A stretch of 13,405 nt of DNA from JBAUHN01 sp049680295. Its GTDB lineage: Bacteria; Pseudomonadota; Alphaproteobacteria; Rhodobacterales; Rhodobacteraceae. A program made the translations under genes and the position numbers. Below, in pieces: positions 5,680-13,018 of this stretch. Below the pieces are notes generated by a model. The model saw nothing but the letters and a program-made list of their open reading frames with translations, was not told the DNA's origin and did not search any database. The stretch is from positions 1 to 13,405 of the forward strand of contig JBAUHN010000310.1 of assembly GCA_049680295.1 (NCBI GenBank), in the 5' to 3' direction. Position 1 is the first letter of the stretch; each line of letters begins with the position of its first letter.

Positions 5680-6909
5680 ATGCGCCGTGTCGTTGTCACT
5701 GGATTGGGGATCGTCTCATCCATCGGAAATAATGCAAGCGAGGTATTGTCCGCGCTGAAAAACGGGACCTGCGGGATCGAGTCGAGCCCTGAGATGGCAG
5801 AACATGGATTTCGCAGTCAGGTCGCCGGCACGCTGAAAATCGACCCGGCGGCGCATGTGGACAAACGCACCCTGCGCTTTATGGGTCCGGGTGCTGCCTA
5901 TGCGCACATCGCGATGGGTCAGGCGATTGTAGATGCCGGGCTAGAGGAAAGTGACATCGTCAACCCGCGCACCGGTCTGGTTGCGGGCTCTGGCGGTCCG
6001 AGTACGTCGGCGATGCTGGTTGCCCACCAGACAGTTCTTGAAAAAGGCGCGCCCAAGCGGATTGGCCCGTTTGCGGTGCCCAAATGCATGTCCTCGACCA
6101 TTTCCGCCAATCTGGCGACGGCTTATCAGATCAAGGGGATCAACTATTCGATCACTTCGGCCTGTTCGACGTCCCTGCATTGCATCGGCAATGCCGCAGA
6201 ACAGATCATGATGGGCAAACAAGATGTAATGTTCGCGGGCGGAGGCGAAGAACTGGACTGGACGCTGTCTTGCCTGTTTGACGCCATGGGTGCAATGAGC
6301 AGCAAGTATAATGATGCCCCCCAGACTGCCAGCCGGGCCTTCGATGCAGACCGCGACGGGTTCGTGATTTCTGGCGGCGGCGGTATTGTGGTACTGGAAG
6401 ATCTCGATCATGCGCTTGCACGCGGCGCCAAAATCTATGCCGAAGTCACCGGTTATGCCGCCACCAGCGATGGCCATGACATGGTGGCCCCGTCGGGCGA
6501 AGGTGGCGAACGGGCGATGCGCGCGGCGTTGGCGACGCTGCCTGAGGGCCGCAAAGTAGGCTATATCAACGCACATGGTACATCGACACCGGTGGGCGAC
6601 GTCGGCGAAATAGAGGCAGTGCGCCGCGTCTTTGGACAAGGATCCACCCCACCCGTCAGTTCGACCAAGTCGATGACCGGACACGCCCAAGGGGCCGCGG
6701 GCGCGCTGGAGGCAATCTTTAGTCTGCTGATGCTTGATAACGATTTCATCGCCAAGTCGATCAATGTCCAGTCTCTGGACCCTGCCCTTGATCCATCAGA
6801 AATCGCACTGGAGCGCGTGGACAATGCCGGGCTCGATAGTGTTATGACCAACAGCTTTGGATTTGGCGGCACAAACGGATCAATGATCCTTTCAAAATAT
6901 CGTGGATAA
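5680..6909 (+). CDS. fabB: 3-oxoacyl-ACP synthase I FabB
   Basis: A 409-residue condensing enzyme (KAS I) that elongates cis-3-decenoyl-ACP made by FabA, committing it to unsaturated fatty acids. The thiolase-fold active site is complete: nucleophile C162 (SACSTS), H299 (NAHGTSTPVGD), K330 and H335 (KSMTGHAQG), at nearly the same positions as E. coli FabB. Met at 5680 was chosen because GGGGGA lies seven to eight bases upstream and MRRVVVTG is the standard FabB start; an upstream in-frame TTG at 5665 lies inside that ribosome site. It sits 35 bases after fabA and 9 bases before fabI, consistent with one transcript. FabF-type enzymes usually lack a fabA neighbour. Confidence 0.97.
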   Translation: MRRVVVTGLGIVSSIGNNASEVLSALKNGTCGIESSPEMAEHGFRSQVAGTLKIDPAAHVDKRTLRFMGPGAAYAHIAMGQAIVDAGLEESDIVNPRTGLVAGSGGPSTSAMLVAHQTVLEKGAPKRIGPFAVPKCMSSTISANLATAYQIKGINYSITSACSTSLHCIGNAAEQIMMGKQDVMFAGGGEELDWTLSCLFDAMGAMSSKYNDAPQTASRAFDADRDGFVISGGGGIVVLEDLDHALARGAKIYAEVTGYAATSDGHDMVAPSGEGGERAMRAALATLPEGRKVGYINAHGTSTPVGDVGEIEAVRRVFGQGSTPPVSSTKSMTGHAQGAAGALEAIFSLLMLDNDFIAKSINVQSLDPALDPSEIALERVDNAGLDSVMTNSFGFGGTNGSMILSKYRG

Positions 6910-6918
6910 GGGATCAAC

Positions 6919-7710
6919 ATGACCAAGCTGTTAAGTGGAAAACGCGGCCTGATTATGGGCGTGGCGAATGATCGGTCCATTGCCTGGGGCATCGCAAAAG
7001 CCATGCATGCAGCGGGGGCTGAACTGGCCTTTACCTATCAGGGTGAGGCCTTTGGCAAACGCCTTGAGCCCCTGGCGCAAAGTGTCGGCTCTGACTTTAT
7101 GGTTGATGTGGATGTGACCGATGATGCGTCACTGGATGCAGCGTTTGACCAGTTGGGCACGCGCTGGCCGACAATTGACTTCGTTGTGCATGCCATTGCT
7201 TTTTCAGACAAATCTGAATTGACGGGGCGTTTCTTGAACACGTCTCGAGCCAATTTCAAACACTCGATGGACATCTCGGCCTATTCCTTCATTGAGGTCG
7301 CGCGTCGCGCGCATCCCATGATGACCGAAAACGGCGGCACGCTTTTGACGTTGACCTATCAAGGGTCAAACCGGGTTGTACCAAGCTACAATGTGATGGG
7401 CGTCGCGAAAGCGGCGCTTGAAAGTGCTACACGTTATCTGGCCAATGATCTGGGACCGGAAGGCATTCGCGTCAACGCGATCTCGCCGGGACCCATGAAA
7501 ACCCTGGCCGGAGCGGCGATTGGTGGGGCGCGCAAGACCTATAAACATACGGATCTAAACGCGCCTTTGCGTTCCAACGCAACGTTGGAGGCCGTGGGTG
7601 GCACTGCTGTCTACCTCGCCTCGGATGCAGGGGCATGCACCACGGGCGAGATTATTCGCGTCGATGGTGGATTTCACGTGTTGGGTATGCCGCAGGCGGA
7701 ATACCTCTAA
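6919..7710 (+). CDS. fabI: Enoyl-ACP reductase (NADH) FabI
   Basis: A 263-residue short-chain dehydrogenase-type enoyl-ACP reductase that completes each elongation cycle by reducing trans-2-enoyl-ACP. The N-terminal GLIMGVANDRSIAWGIA (10-26) is the FabI dinucleotide-binding signature with its long glycine spacing. The active site is Y157-x6-K164 in YNVMGVAK, preceded by Y147, matching E. coli Y146/Y156/K163. M160 corresponds to the residue lining the triclosan pocket, so a classical FabI active site is expected. AAGGGA seven bases upstream supports ATG 6919. Its coupling to fabAB gives a cassette for both the unsaturated branch and the final reduction. A second FabI may exist elsewhere in such genomes; this cannot be judged here. 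Confidence 0.97.
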   Translation: MTKLLSGKRGLIMGVANDRSIAWGIAKAMHAAGAELAFTYQGEAFGKRLEPLAQSVGSDFMVDVDVTDDASLDAAFDQLGTRWPTIDFVVHAIAFSDKSELTGRFLNTSRANFKHSMDISAYSFIEVARRAHPMMTENGGTLLTLTYQGSNRVVPSYNVMGVAKAALESATRYLANDLGPEGIRVNAISPGPMKTLAGAAIGGARKTYKHTDLNAPLRSNATLEAVGGTAVYLASDAGACTTGEIIRVDGGFHVLGMPQAEYL

Positions 7711-7760
7711 ATAACCCAGAATTGCCACAACTGTGCCGTTGTTTTCAGTGACGACAGGGC

Positions 7761-8075
7761 ATGACAGAAATGGACAAAAAGAAACTCCTGTTGCAGGCGC
7801 GTTTTATGAAACGGGCAGGCAAAGCACGATTCTTTGCAAAACTGTTGTTTTTGACAATTCCCTTGCTGGTTTCTGCAGCCCTCTGGTCCGACCCCAAAAT
7901 CGCCGCAAAACTGCAAGTCGGCTTGGACGTTTCAAAAGACATGCTGGGATATGGTGGGGGTGACGCGGATGAGGCCGCCCAAACCGCAAGTGCCGACCAG
8001 GCCGAACAACCCCGCGTCGGACAATTGCCTGCTTCGCGGGTTCAAGTGAACCGTTTGACGACAGACAAACCCTAA
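7761..8075 (+). CDS. Small single-pass membrane protein of unknown function
   Basis: A 104-residue protein not recognised by family. Residues 1-27 are strongly basic (KKK at 6-8, then many Arg/Lys). Residues ~28-42 (LLFLTIPLLVSAALW) form one hydrophobic helix, and the remainder is a polar Ala/Asp/Gln-rich tail with a GGGD stretch. By the positive-inside rule the N-terminus is cytoplasmic and the tail periplasmic; no signal-peptidase site or lipobox is seen. The start is unsure: ATG 7761 has AGGG almost touching it, while ATG 7770 has the same AGGG about ten bases upstream. It follows fabI by 50 bases on the same strand with no terminator visible, so read-through from the fab operon is possible. 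Codon usage resembles its neighbours, supporting a real gene. Confidence 0.65.
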   Translation: MTEMDKKKLLLQARFMKRAGKARFFAKLLFLTIPLLVSAALWSDPKIAAKLQVGLDVSKDMLGYGGGDADEAAQTASADQAEQPRVGQLPASRVQVNRLTTDKP

Positions 8076-8112
8076 ATTTCCGCGCAGGCACCAATTGCCA
8101 CAGTCTGACTTT

Positions 8113-8124
8113 CGTCGCGCGACG
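8113..8124. repeat. Perfect 12-base palindrome in the 8076-8217 intergenic region
   Basis: CGTCGCGCGACG reads identically on both strands. It lies 37 bases after the small membrane gene and is followed by CTTTTC. Possible roles are a weak termination hairpin or a protein site; with GC-rich sequence a chance origin is also possible. Confidence 0.3.
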
Positions 8125-8133
8125 CTTTTCGCC

Positions 8134-8175
8134 CTTTGCGTGAAGCGCAGTTTCACCCTTTCACGTTACGCAAAG
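8134..8175. repeat. Nested inverted repeats upstream of the dehalogenase operon
   Basis: Outer arms CTTTGCGT (8134-8141) and ACGCAAAG (8168-8175) are perfect eight-base complements. Inside lies a second inverted repeat, GTGAA-N7-TTCAC (8140-8156), and a direct repeat TTTCAC at 8151-8156 and 8159-8164. The 8140-8157 part is 15/18 identical to 1268-1285. The block ends 42 bases before the start codon at 8218, a typical operator or leader position. No clear -35/-10 pair could be placed around it. Confidence 0.4.
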
Positions 8176-8217
8176 CCGTGACACTCTGACCCCTGTAATT
8201 GCTTGGGGGAGCCAGCC

Positions 8218-8904
8218 ATGCCGATCACCACTTGCGTATTTGATGCCTACGGCACACTTTTCGATGTTGCCGCAGCTGCACGGCAAGCCGCATCCGAGCC
8301 GGGGTTTGAAAAACTGGCCGGCCGCTGGCCTGCATTGGCGGAACACTGGCGGCAAAAGCAACTGCAATACACATGGTTACGCGCCATCACGGCCGCCCAT
8401 GATGATTTCTGGAAAGTGACCCAGGACGGACTGGACTGGGCGCTGGAAAAAACCGGCCTGACAGGCGACGACGCGTTGCGCGAGCGACTGTTGGCGCTGT
8501 ACTGGGAGCTGCAATGCTACCCGGAAGTGCCCAAAATCCTGTCCACCCTGAAAAACGCAGGTTTATATACGGCGATTTTGTCAAACGGCTCCCCTGCGAT
8601 GTTGGGAGGTGCGGTTCAGTCCGCCGGCGTTGGTGACATGCTGGACGATCTTCTGTCTGTGGAAAGCGTGGGCGTCTTTAAACCTAACGCGCGTGTTTAT
8701 GATCTGGTTGGCGCGCGTTTCGGCTGTGCGAAACACGAGGTTCTGTTTGTGTCGTCCAACGGCTGGGATGCTGCCGGGGCCGCAGGCTATGGGTTTGAAA
8801 CCGCTTGGGTCAACCGCGCGTCTGACCCTATGGATCGGCTGCCGTGGACCCCCAAACACATTTTGCCTGACCTGACTGGAATACCAGCTTTGGCAGGTCT
8901 GTAA
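8218..8904 (+). CDS. Haloacid dehalogenase type II (HAD superfamily)
   Basis: A 228-residue HAD hydrolase of the L-2-haloacid dehalogenase subgroup, which converts (S)-2-haloacids to (R)-2-hydroxyacids. Landmarks of this subgroup are all present: nucleophile D9 and T13 (FDAYGTLFD), R45 in WRQKQLQYTWLR, S122-N-G, K155 (FKPN), Y161, and N181 with D184 (SSNGWDAAGA). The N-terminal FDAYGTL and the SSNGWDA motif separate it from phosphatase-type HADs, which carry a second Asp at the +2 position. ATG 8218 was taken because GGGGGA precedes it by eight bases. Its stop overlaps the next start (TAATG). The physiological substrate is open; marine bacteria meet halogenated acids, but many homologues have unknown activity. 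Confidence 0.93.
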   Translation: MPITTCVFDAYGTLFDVAAAARQAASEPGFEKLAGRWPALAEHWRQKQLQYTWLRAITAAHDDFWKVTQDGLDWALEKTGLTGDDALRERLLALYWELQCYPEVPKILSTLKNAGLYTAILSNGSPAMLGGAVQSAGVGDMLDDLLSVESVGVFKPNARVYDLVGARFGCAKHEVLFVSSNGWDAAGAAGYGFETAWVNRASDPMDRLPWTPKHILPDLTGIPALAGL

Positions 8905-9728
8905 TGGCACTTTTCACAACTTCCGACGGGCTGTCGCTGCACTATACGGACGACGGCACCGGCCTGCCGATTGTCTGTCTTGCCGGATTGACACGTACGA
9001 CTGCGGATTTCGACTATGTGACCCCGCATCTATCAGGTAACCGGCTGATAAAACTGGATTATCGCGGTCGCGGAAAGTCTGACTGGGATAAGGATTGGTC
9101 GCATTACAGCCTGGCGTTTGAATGCCGCGATGTTCTGGAGTTGCTGGCGCATCTGAACCTCGACAAGGTTGCCATTTTGGGCACGTCGCGCGGCGGGTTG
9201 AATGCGATGGGTTTGGCGATGGGGGCAAAGGACCGGTTGTTGGGGGTTGCTCTCAACGACATTGGCCCCGAGATTGATCCTGCAGGCCTCGATTTCATCA
9301 TGGGCTACCTTGGGCGTAATCCGGCCAGCAAGACCTATGCCGAGGCCGCCGAAGCCATGGCCCGTGTGATGACAGGTTTTCGCAATGTGCCGGACGCCCG
9401 CTGGCTTGCCGAGGCCAAAAAGCACTACTCCGAGACCGAGCACGGGTTGGAAATCACTTATGATCCGCATTTGCGCGACGCGGTCGCCGCACAGGGCGCG
9501 CAGGTCGCCCCGGATCTTTGGCCCTATTTTGGCGCAATGGACGGGCTGCCATTGGCCTGCATCAAGGGTGCAAATTCAGACTTGCTGACGGACGCGACGT
9601 TGGCCGAGATGCAAAAGCGCAGGCCCGATATGATCACGGCGGTCGTGCCGGATCGCGGGCATATCCCGTTTTTGGATGAACCCGATGCCGTGTCGGCGCT
9701 GCATCAATGGCTGGACCTTATGCGATGA
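8904..9728 (+). CDS. Alpha/beta hydrolase
   Basis: A 274-residue cytoplasmic alpha/beta-hydrolase-fold protein. The probable catalytic triad is S95 in the nucleophile elbow GTSRGG, D225 in KGANSDLL and H252 in DRGHIPFL. LDYRGRGKSDW at 51-61 is the usual strand/loop before helix A. A cap region of roughly residues 125-200 separates core halves. The start codon overlaps the dehalogenase stop as TAATG, and its own stop overlaps the next gene as ATGA, so the three proteins are very likely translationally coupled. The elbow has Arg after Ser (SRGG), common in a branch of small-ester or C-C-bond hydrolases, but substrate cannot be inferred. It is not a close copy of the pcaD product downstream, despite the same fold. 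Confidence 0.92.
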   Translation: MALFTTSDGLSLHYTDDGTGLPIVCLAGLTRTTADFDYVTPHLSGNRLIKLDYRGRGKSDWDKDWSHYSLAFECRDVLELLAHLNLDKVAILGTSRGGLNAMGLAMGAKDRLLGVALNDIGPEIDPAGLDFIMGYLGRNPASKTYAEAAEAMARVMTGFRNVPDARWLAEAKKHYSETEHGLEITYDPHLRDAVAAQGAQVAPDLWPYFGAMDGLPLACIKGANSDLLTDATLAEMQKRRPDMITAVVPDRGHIPFLDEPDAVSALHQWLDLMR

Positions 9729-10699
9729 ATATCGACATGATCCGGGCCGCTGCAAAACGGTCAATGGGCCATGTGCGCCGCACGCCTTTGTTGAATTCGC
9801 CGTTTCTGGACGACATCGCCGGGCGCCGTGTCTGGATCAAGCCTGAATGTCTGCAACACTCTGGCAGTTTCAAGTTTCGCGGCGGCTGGTCGGCGTTGTC
9901 CGCGTTGGAACCCGCCTTGCATGCCAAGGGCGTGATCGCGTTTTCCAGCGGCAATCACGCACAAGGCGTGGCATTGGCCGCCCGGATGCACGGCGTGCCA
10001 TCGGTGATTATCATGCCGTCCGACGCCCCACGTATGAAAATCGAAAACACGCGCGCGTTGGGGGCAGAAGTGGTTTTATACGACCGCGCAAGCGAAGACC
10101 GCGATGCTATTGGTGCCCGGTTGTCAGCGGAACGCGGATTGACCTTGATCAAACCATTTGACGAGCCGCTGGTCATTGCCGGTCAGGGCACCTGCGGATT
10201 GGAAATCGCGGCGCAGGCTGCGGAGTTGGGAATTCAAAACGCCGATGTCATCGCGTGTTGCGGTGGCGGTGGTCTGGCCAGTGGCGTCGCTCTGGCGCTT
10301 GAGGCTGATGCCCCGGATTTACGCCTGCGTACGGCAGAGCCTGAACATTTTGACGATGTGGCCCGTTCCCTGATCAGCGGTCAGATTGAGCGGAATGCCC
10401 GGATGACAGGATCACTATGTGACGCCATCATCACGCCGCAGCCGGGTGAGATTACGTTCCCGATCCTGAAACGCCTTGCCGGTCCCGGTTTGGTTGTGAC
10501 CGAAGACGAGGCATTGCAGGCGATGGCGCAGGCGTTCAACCGGTTAAAGCTGGTCGCGGAACCCGGCGGGGCCGTGGCGCTGGCAGCGGCCCTTTTCCAC
10601 GGTGATCAGATTGACGGGACTGACGTTATCGTCACTATTTCCGGTGGGAACGTCGATGCCGAAGTATTTGGACAGGCTCTGACGCGTTTTGCTGCATGA
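9725..10699 (+). CDS. Threonine/serine dehydratase-type PLP enzyme
   Basis: A 324-residue fold-type II PLP enzyme related to threonine ammonia-lyase, serine racemase and hydroxyaspartate or hydroxyectoine-pathway dehydratases. PLP lysine is K50 in GSFKFRGG. SSGNHAQG (74-81) holds the cofactor ring, G180-GGG183 binds the phosphate, and TISGGN near the C-terminus supplies the residue facing the pyridine nitrogen. There is no C-terminal ACT domain, so it is not the isoleucine-feedback biosynthetic IlvA form; a catabolic role is more likely. ATG 9725 overlaps the hydrolase stop by four bases (ATGA); an in-frame ATG at 9707 lies inside the hydrolase gene and has no ribosome site. Exact substrate among Thr, Ser and beta-hydroxy-Asp is undetermined. 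Confidence 0.92.
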   Translation: MNIDMIRAAAKRSMGHVRRTPLLNSPFLDDIAGRRVWIKPECLQHSGSFKFRGGWSALSALEPALHAKGVIAFSSGNHAQGVALAARMHGVPSVIIMPSDAPRMKIENTRALGAEVVLYDRASEDRDAIGARLSAERGLTLIKPFDEPLVIAGQGTCGLEIAAQAAELGIQNADVIACCGGGGLASGVALALEADAPDLRLRTAEPEHFDDVARSLISGQIERNARMTGSLCDAIITPQPGEITFPILKRLAGPGLVVTEDEALQAMAQAFNRLKLVAEPGGAVALAAALFHGDQIDGTDVIVTISGGNVDAEVFGQALTRFAA

Positions 10700-10735
10700 A
10701 CCCGCGATGCGAGCCTAAAAAAAGGAGAACAACAG

Positions 10736-11524
10736 ATGAAAGTTGCAGATTTGGGCGACGTGCGCCTGCACTACCGAATTGACGGACCCGAAGACGGTGC
10801 CCCTGTGGTCTTTGCCAATTCGCTGGGGACGGATTTGCGCCTGTGGGATCCGATCATGCCGCTGTTGCCCAAGGGGCTGAAATACATTCGTTTTGACAAA
10901 CGCGGACACGGGCTTAGCACCTGCCCGCCTGCCCCTTATACGATGGGCGCATTGATCACCGATACCGAACAACTGCTGGACATGTTGGGGGTTACCAATT
11001 GCATATTTGTGGGTCTCAGCATCGGCGGTATGATTGCCCAGGGCCTTGCCGTGAAACGCCTGGATCTGGTGCGCGCCATGGTATTGTCAAACACCGCCGC
11101 CAAGATCGGTAACCCGGCGATGTGGACCGAACGGATTGAGGGTGTGCAACAGGGCGGCATTGAAATGCTGGCCGACGCCGTGATGGAGCGGTGGTTTTCA
11201 AAAGCCTTTTGTCAGACGCCTGAGCTGGAGTTGTGGCGCAACATGCTGGCCCGGCAGGAAGATCAGGGATACATGGGCTGTTCTGCGGCAATATCCGGCA
11301 CCGATTTTTATACCACAACTGCCAGCCTGCGCCTGCCAACACTGGGCATTGCCGGCAGCGAAGACGGGTCAACCCCGCCTGATCTGGTGAAAGAAACCGT
11401 TGATCTGATACCGGGCAGTCAGTTTCACCTGATCCGCAAGGCGGGGCACTTGCCCTGCGTCGAAAACCCGCAAGAATTTGCGACGGTGCTGACCAAATTC
11501 CTGACGGACAATGGGCATGTCTGA
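10736..11524 (+). CDS. pcaD: 3-oxoadipate enol-lactonase
   Basis: A 262-residue alpha/beta hydrolase that opens beta-ketoadipate enol-lactone to beta-ketoadipate in the protocatechuate branch. Triad: S95 (GLSIGGM), D210 (GSEDGSTPP) and H238 (KAGHLPCVENP). The FDKRGHGLS segment (53-61), the NSLGTDLRLWD start and the C-terminal GHLPCVE motif are characteristic of PcaD. Length equals the family norm. AAAGGAG eight bases before ATG 10736 is the strongest ribosome site in the window. It lies 36 bases after the dehydratase gene with no terminator between, so co-transcription is possible, and 34 bases before pcaB. Some alpha/beta hydrolases are over-annotated as PcaD; adjacency to pcaB strengthens this call. 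Confidence 0.9.
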   Translation: MKVADLGDVRLHYRIDGPEDGAPVVFANSLGTDLRLWDPIMPLLPKGLKYIRFDKRGHGLSTCPPAPYTMGALITDTEQLLDMLGVTNCIFVGLSIGGMIAQGLAVKRLDLVRAMVLSNTAAKIGNPAMWTERIEGVQQGGIEMLADAVMERWFSKAFCQTPELELWRNMLARQEDQGYMGCSAAISGTDFYTTTASLRLPTLGIAGSEDGSTPPDLVKETVDLIPGSQFHLIRKAGHLPCVENPQEFATVLTKFLTDNGHV

Positions 11525-11558
11525 CGCCACAGCAAAGCCAACGGAAAGGGCGTAAACG

Positions 11559-12899
11559 ATGGCGGCAAGCGTTTTTGACAGCCCGCTTTACGCCCAACTT
11601 TTCCCTGTGGGAGAGGCAGGCCGCCTGTTCACCGACAGTGCCGCAATACGCGCAATGCTGTTGGTTGAGGGCGCTTTGGCCCGCGCACAGGGCAGTCTGG
11701 GCGTAATACCTGATCTTAGTGCGGCGGCCATTCATCGCGCCTCGCTTGAGATCACGGTTGATCCCGGTGCGCTGGCATCCGCCACCGGAGACAACGGCGT
11801 GACCGTGCCCGGTCTGGTTGCTGCTTTCCGCCATGAAATGCAGGCGCCCGAACATGCGCAATTTGTGCATTGGGGTGCAACCAGCCAGGATATTATCGAC
11901 ACCGGCCTGATGTTGCGCCTGCGGCAGTTTTTGGCGCTGGTTGAAGGTGACTTGCGCGAGATACTCGGACATTTGGCGGAACAGGCAGAGAAATACAGCG
12001 ACTTGCCGATGGTCGCCCGGACCTACAGCCAGCATGCCACGCCGACCACTTGGGGTGCAGTACTGGCCACATGGGGCATGCCGTTGATTGATGCAGTCGA
12101 GGCCATGCCAGACCTGCGGCAATCCTCGATCTGGGTGTCACTGTCCGGGGCCTCTGGCACCTCTGCTGCCCTTGGACCGAAAGCGGCACAAACCCGCGCC
12201 GCATTGGCCGAAGCCTTGGGACTGCATGATCCGGGGCGGTCTTGGCATATTGATCGCGGGCCACTGATCCGCATCGCCGACTGGCTTGGTCAGGTCATGG
12301 CGATATTGGCTGGCATGGCGACCACGCTGATTGCGCTGACCTCCAGCGATGTGGCCGAGGTGTCGCTTGGGCATGTGGGCGGGTCTTCAACCATGCCGCA
12401 AAAGCAAAACCCCGTCGCACCTTCGGCCATTCTTGCGCTATCCCACCAGATGACCGGATTGCGAAACAGTCTGCAAAGCGCCGCTTCGCACCAGCATCAG
12501 CGCGATGGTGCTGCGTGGTTTGCAGAATGGATTGTCCTGCCGCAGATTTGCCTGTCGGCTGCTTCGGCCTTGCGCCACGGGGTTCGGGTAGCGGGCAATA
12601 TCGCGCCAGTTCCAGATGTAATGCGCGATCCGTTAGTGAACGGTCTGGGTCTGGTCCATGCAGAGGCGCTAAGCTTTGCCCTGGCCGACATCATGCCACG
12701 ATCTGACGCGCAGGCCGCCATCAAGGCACTATGCGCGCAAGCCAGTGAGGCTGGCATCCCTCTATTGGATTTGGCCCGCGCAAGTCATCCAGACCTGGTT
12801 GCGTCGCAAACGGATGACACAGCGGGGTTGGGTTCGGCAATCGCGGATGCAAACTCCTTCGTCGAAAGGACAAAAAATATTTTGCAAACAAATACTTGA
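11559..12899 (+). CDS. pcaB: 3-carboxy-cis,cis-muconate cycloisomerase
   Basis: A 446-residue member of the fumarase/aspartase superfamily that lactonises 3-carboxy-cis,cis-muconate, two steps before PcaD in protocatechuate degradation. Conserved regions are visible in order: HWGATSQD (104-111), YSQHATPTTWG (156-166) and the superfamily signature loop GSSTMPQKQNP (275-285), whose serines include the catalytic base. The N-terminal FDSPLYAQLF segment is PcaB-like rather than adenylosuccinate lyase. GGAAAGGG upstream supports ATG 11559. The protein acts as a homotetramer in its family. The intermediate enzyme PcaC (decarboxylase) and the ring-cleaving PcaHG are not in the window, so the pathway is incomplete locally. 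Confidence 0.92.
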   Translation: MAASVFDSPLYAQLFPVGEAGRLFTDSAAIRAMLLVEGALARAQGSLGVIPDLSAAAIHRASLEITVDPGALASATGDNGVTVPGLVAAFRHEMQAPEHAQFVHWGATSQDIIDTGLMLRLRQFLALVEGDLREILGHLAEQAEKYSDLPMVARTYSQHATPTTWGAVLATWGMPLIDAVEAMPDLRQSSIWVSLSGASGTSAALGPKAAQTRAALAEALGLHDPGRSWHIDRGPLIRIADWLGQVMAILAGMATTLIALTSSDVAEVSLGHVGGSSTMPQKQNPVAPSAILALSHQMTGLRNSLQSAASHQHQRDGAAWFAEWIVLPQICLSAASALRHGVRVAGNIAPVPDVMRDPLVNGLGLVHAEALSFALADIMPRSDAQAAIKALCAQASEAGIPLLDLARASHPDLVASQTDDTAGLGSAIADANSFVERTKNILQTNT

Positions 12900-13018
12900 A
12901 TACTCTCCCCTGCGCAATCCGAACAAATGCACAAGATGTCGGCAATGAACTTGCAACACCAGACACTATCAGACCATTTTACCCATCAACGCGACGATCA
13001 CCAAAAGGAACTCAGACC

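Noticed and set aside
5941..6690. A 249-codon minus-strand open frame inside fabB.
   Set aside because: The plus-strand frame encodes a complete FabB with all catalytic residues; the antisense frame is a by-product of GC-rich codon usage.
11016..12122. A 368-codon minus-strand open frame across pcaD and pcaB.
   Set aside because: It lies opposite two well-supported enzymes, spans their junction, and its translation is Cys/Arg/His-rich with no recognisable motif.
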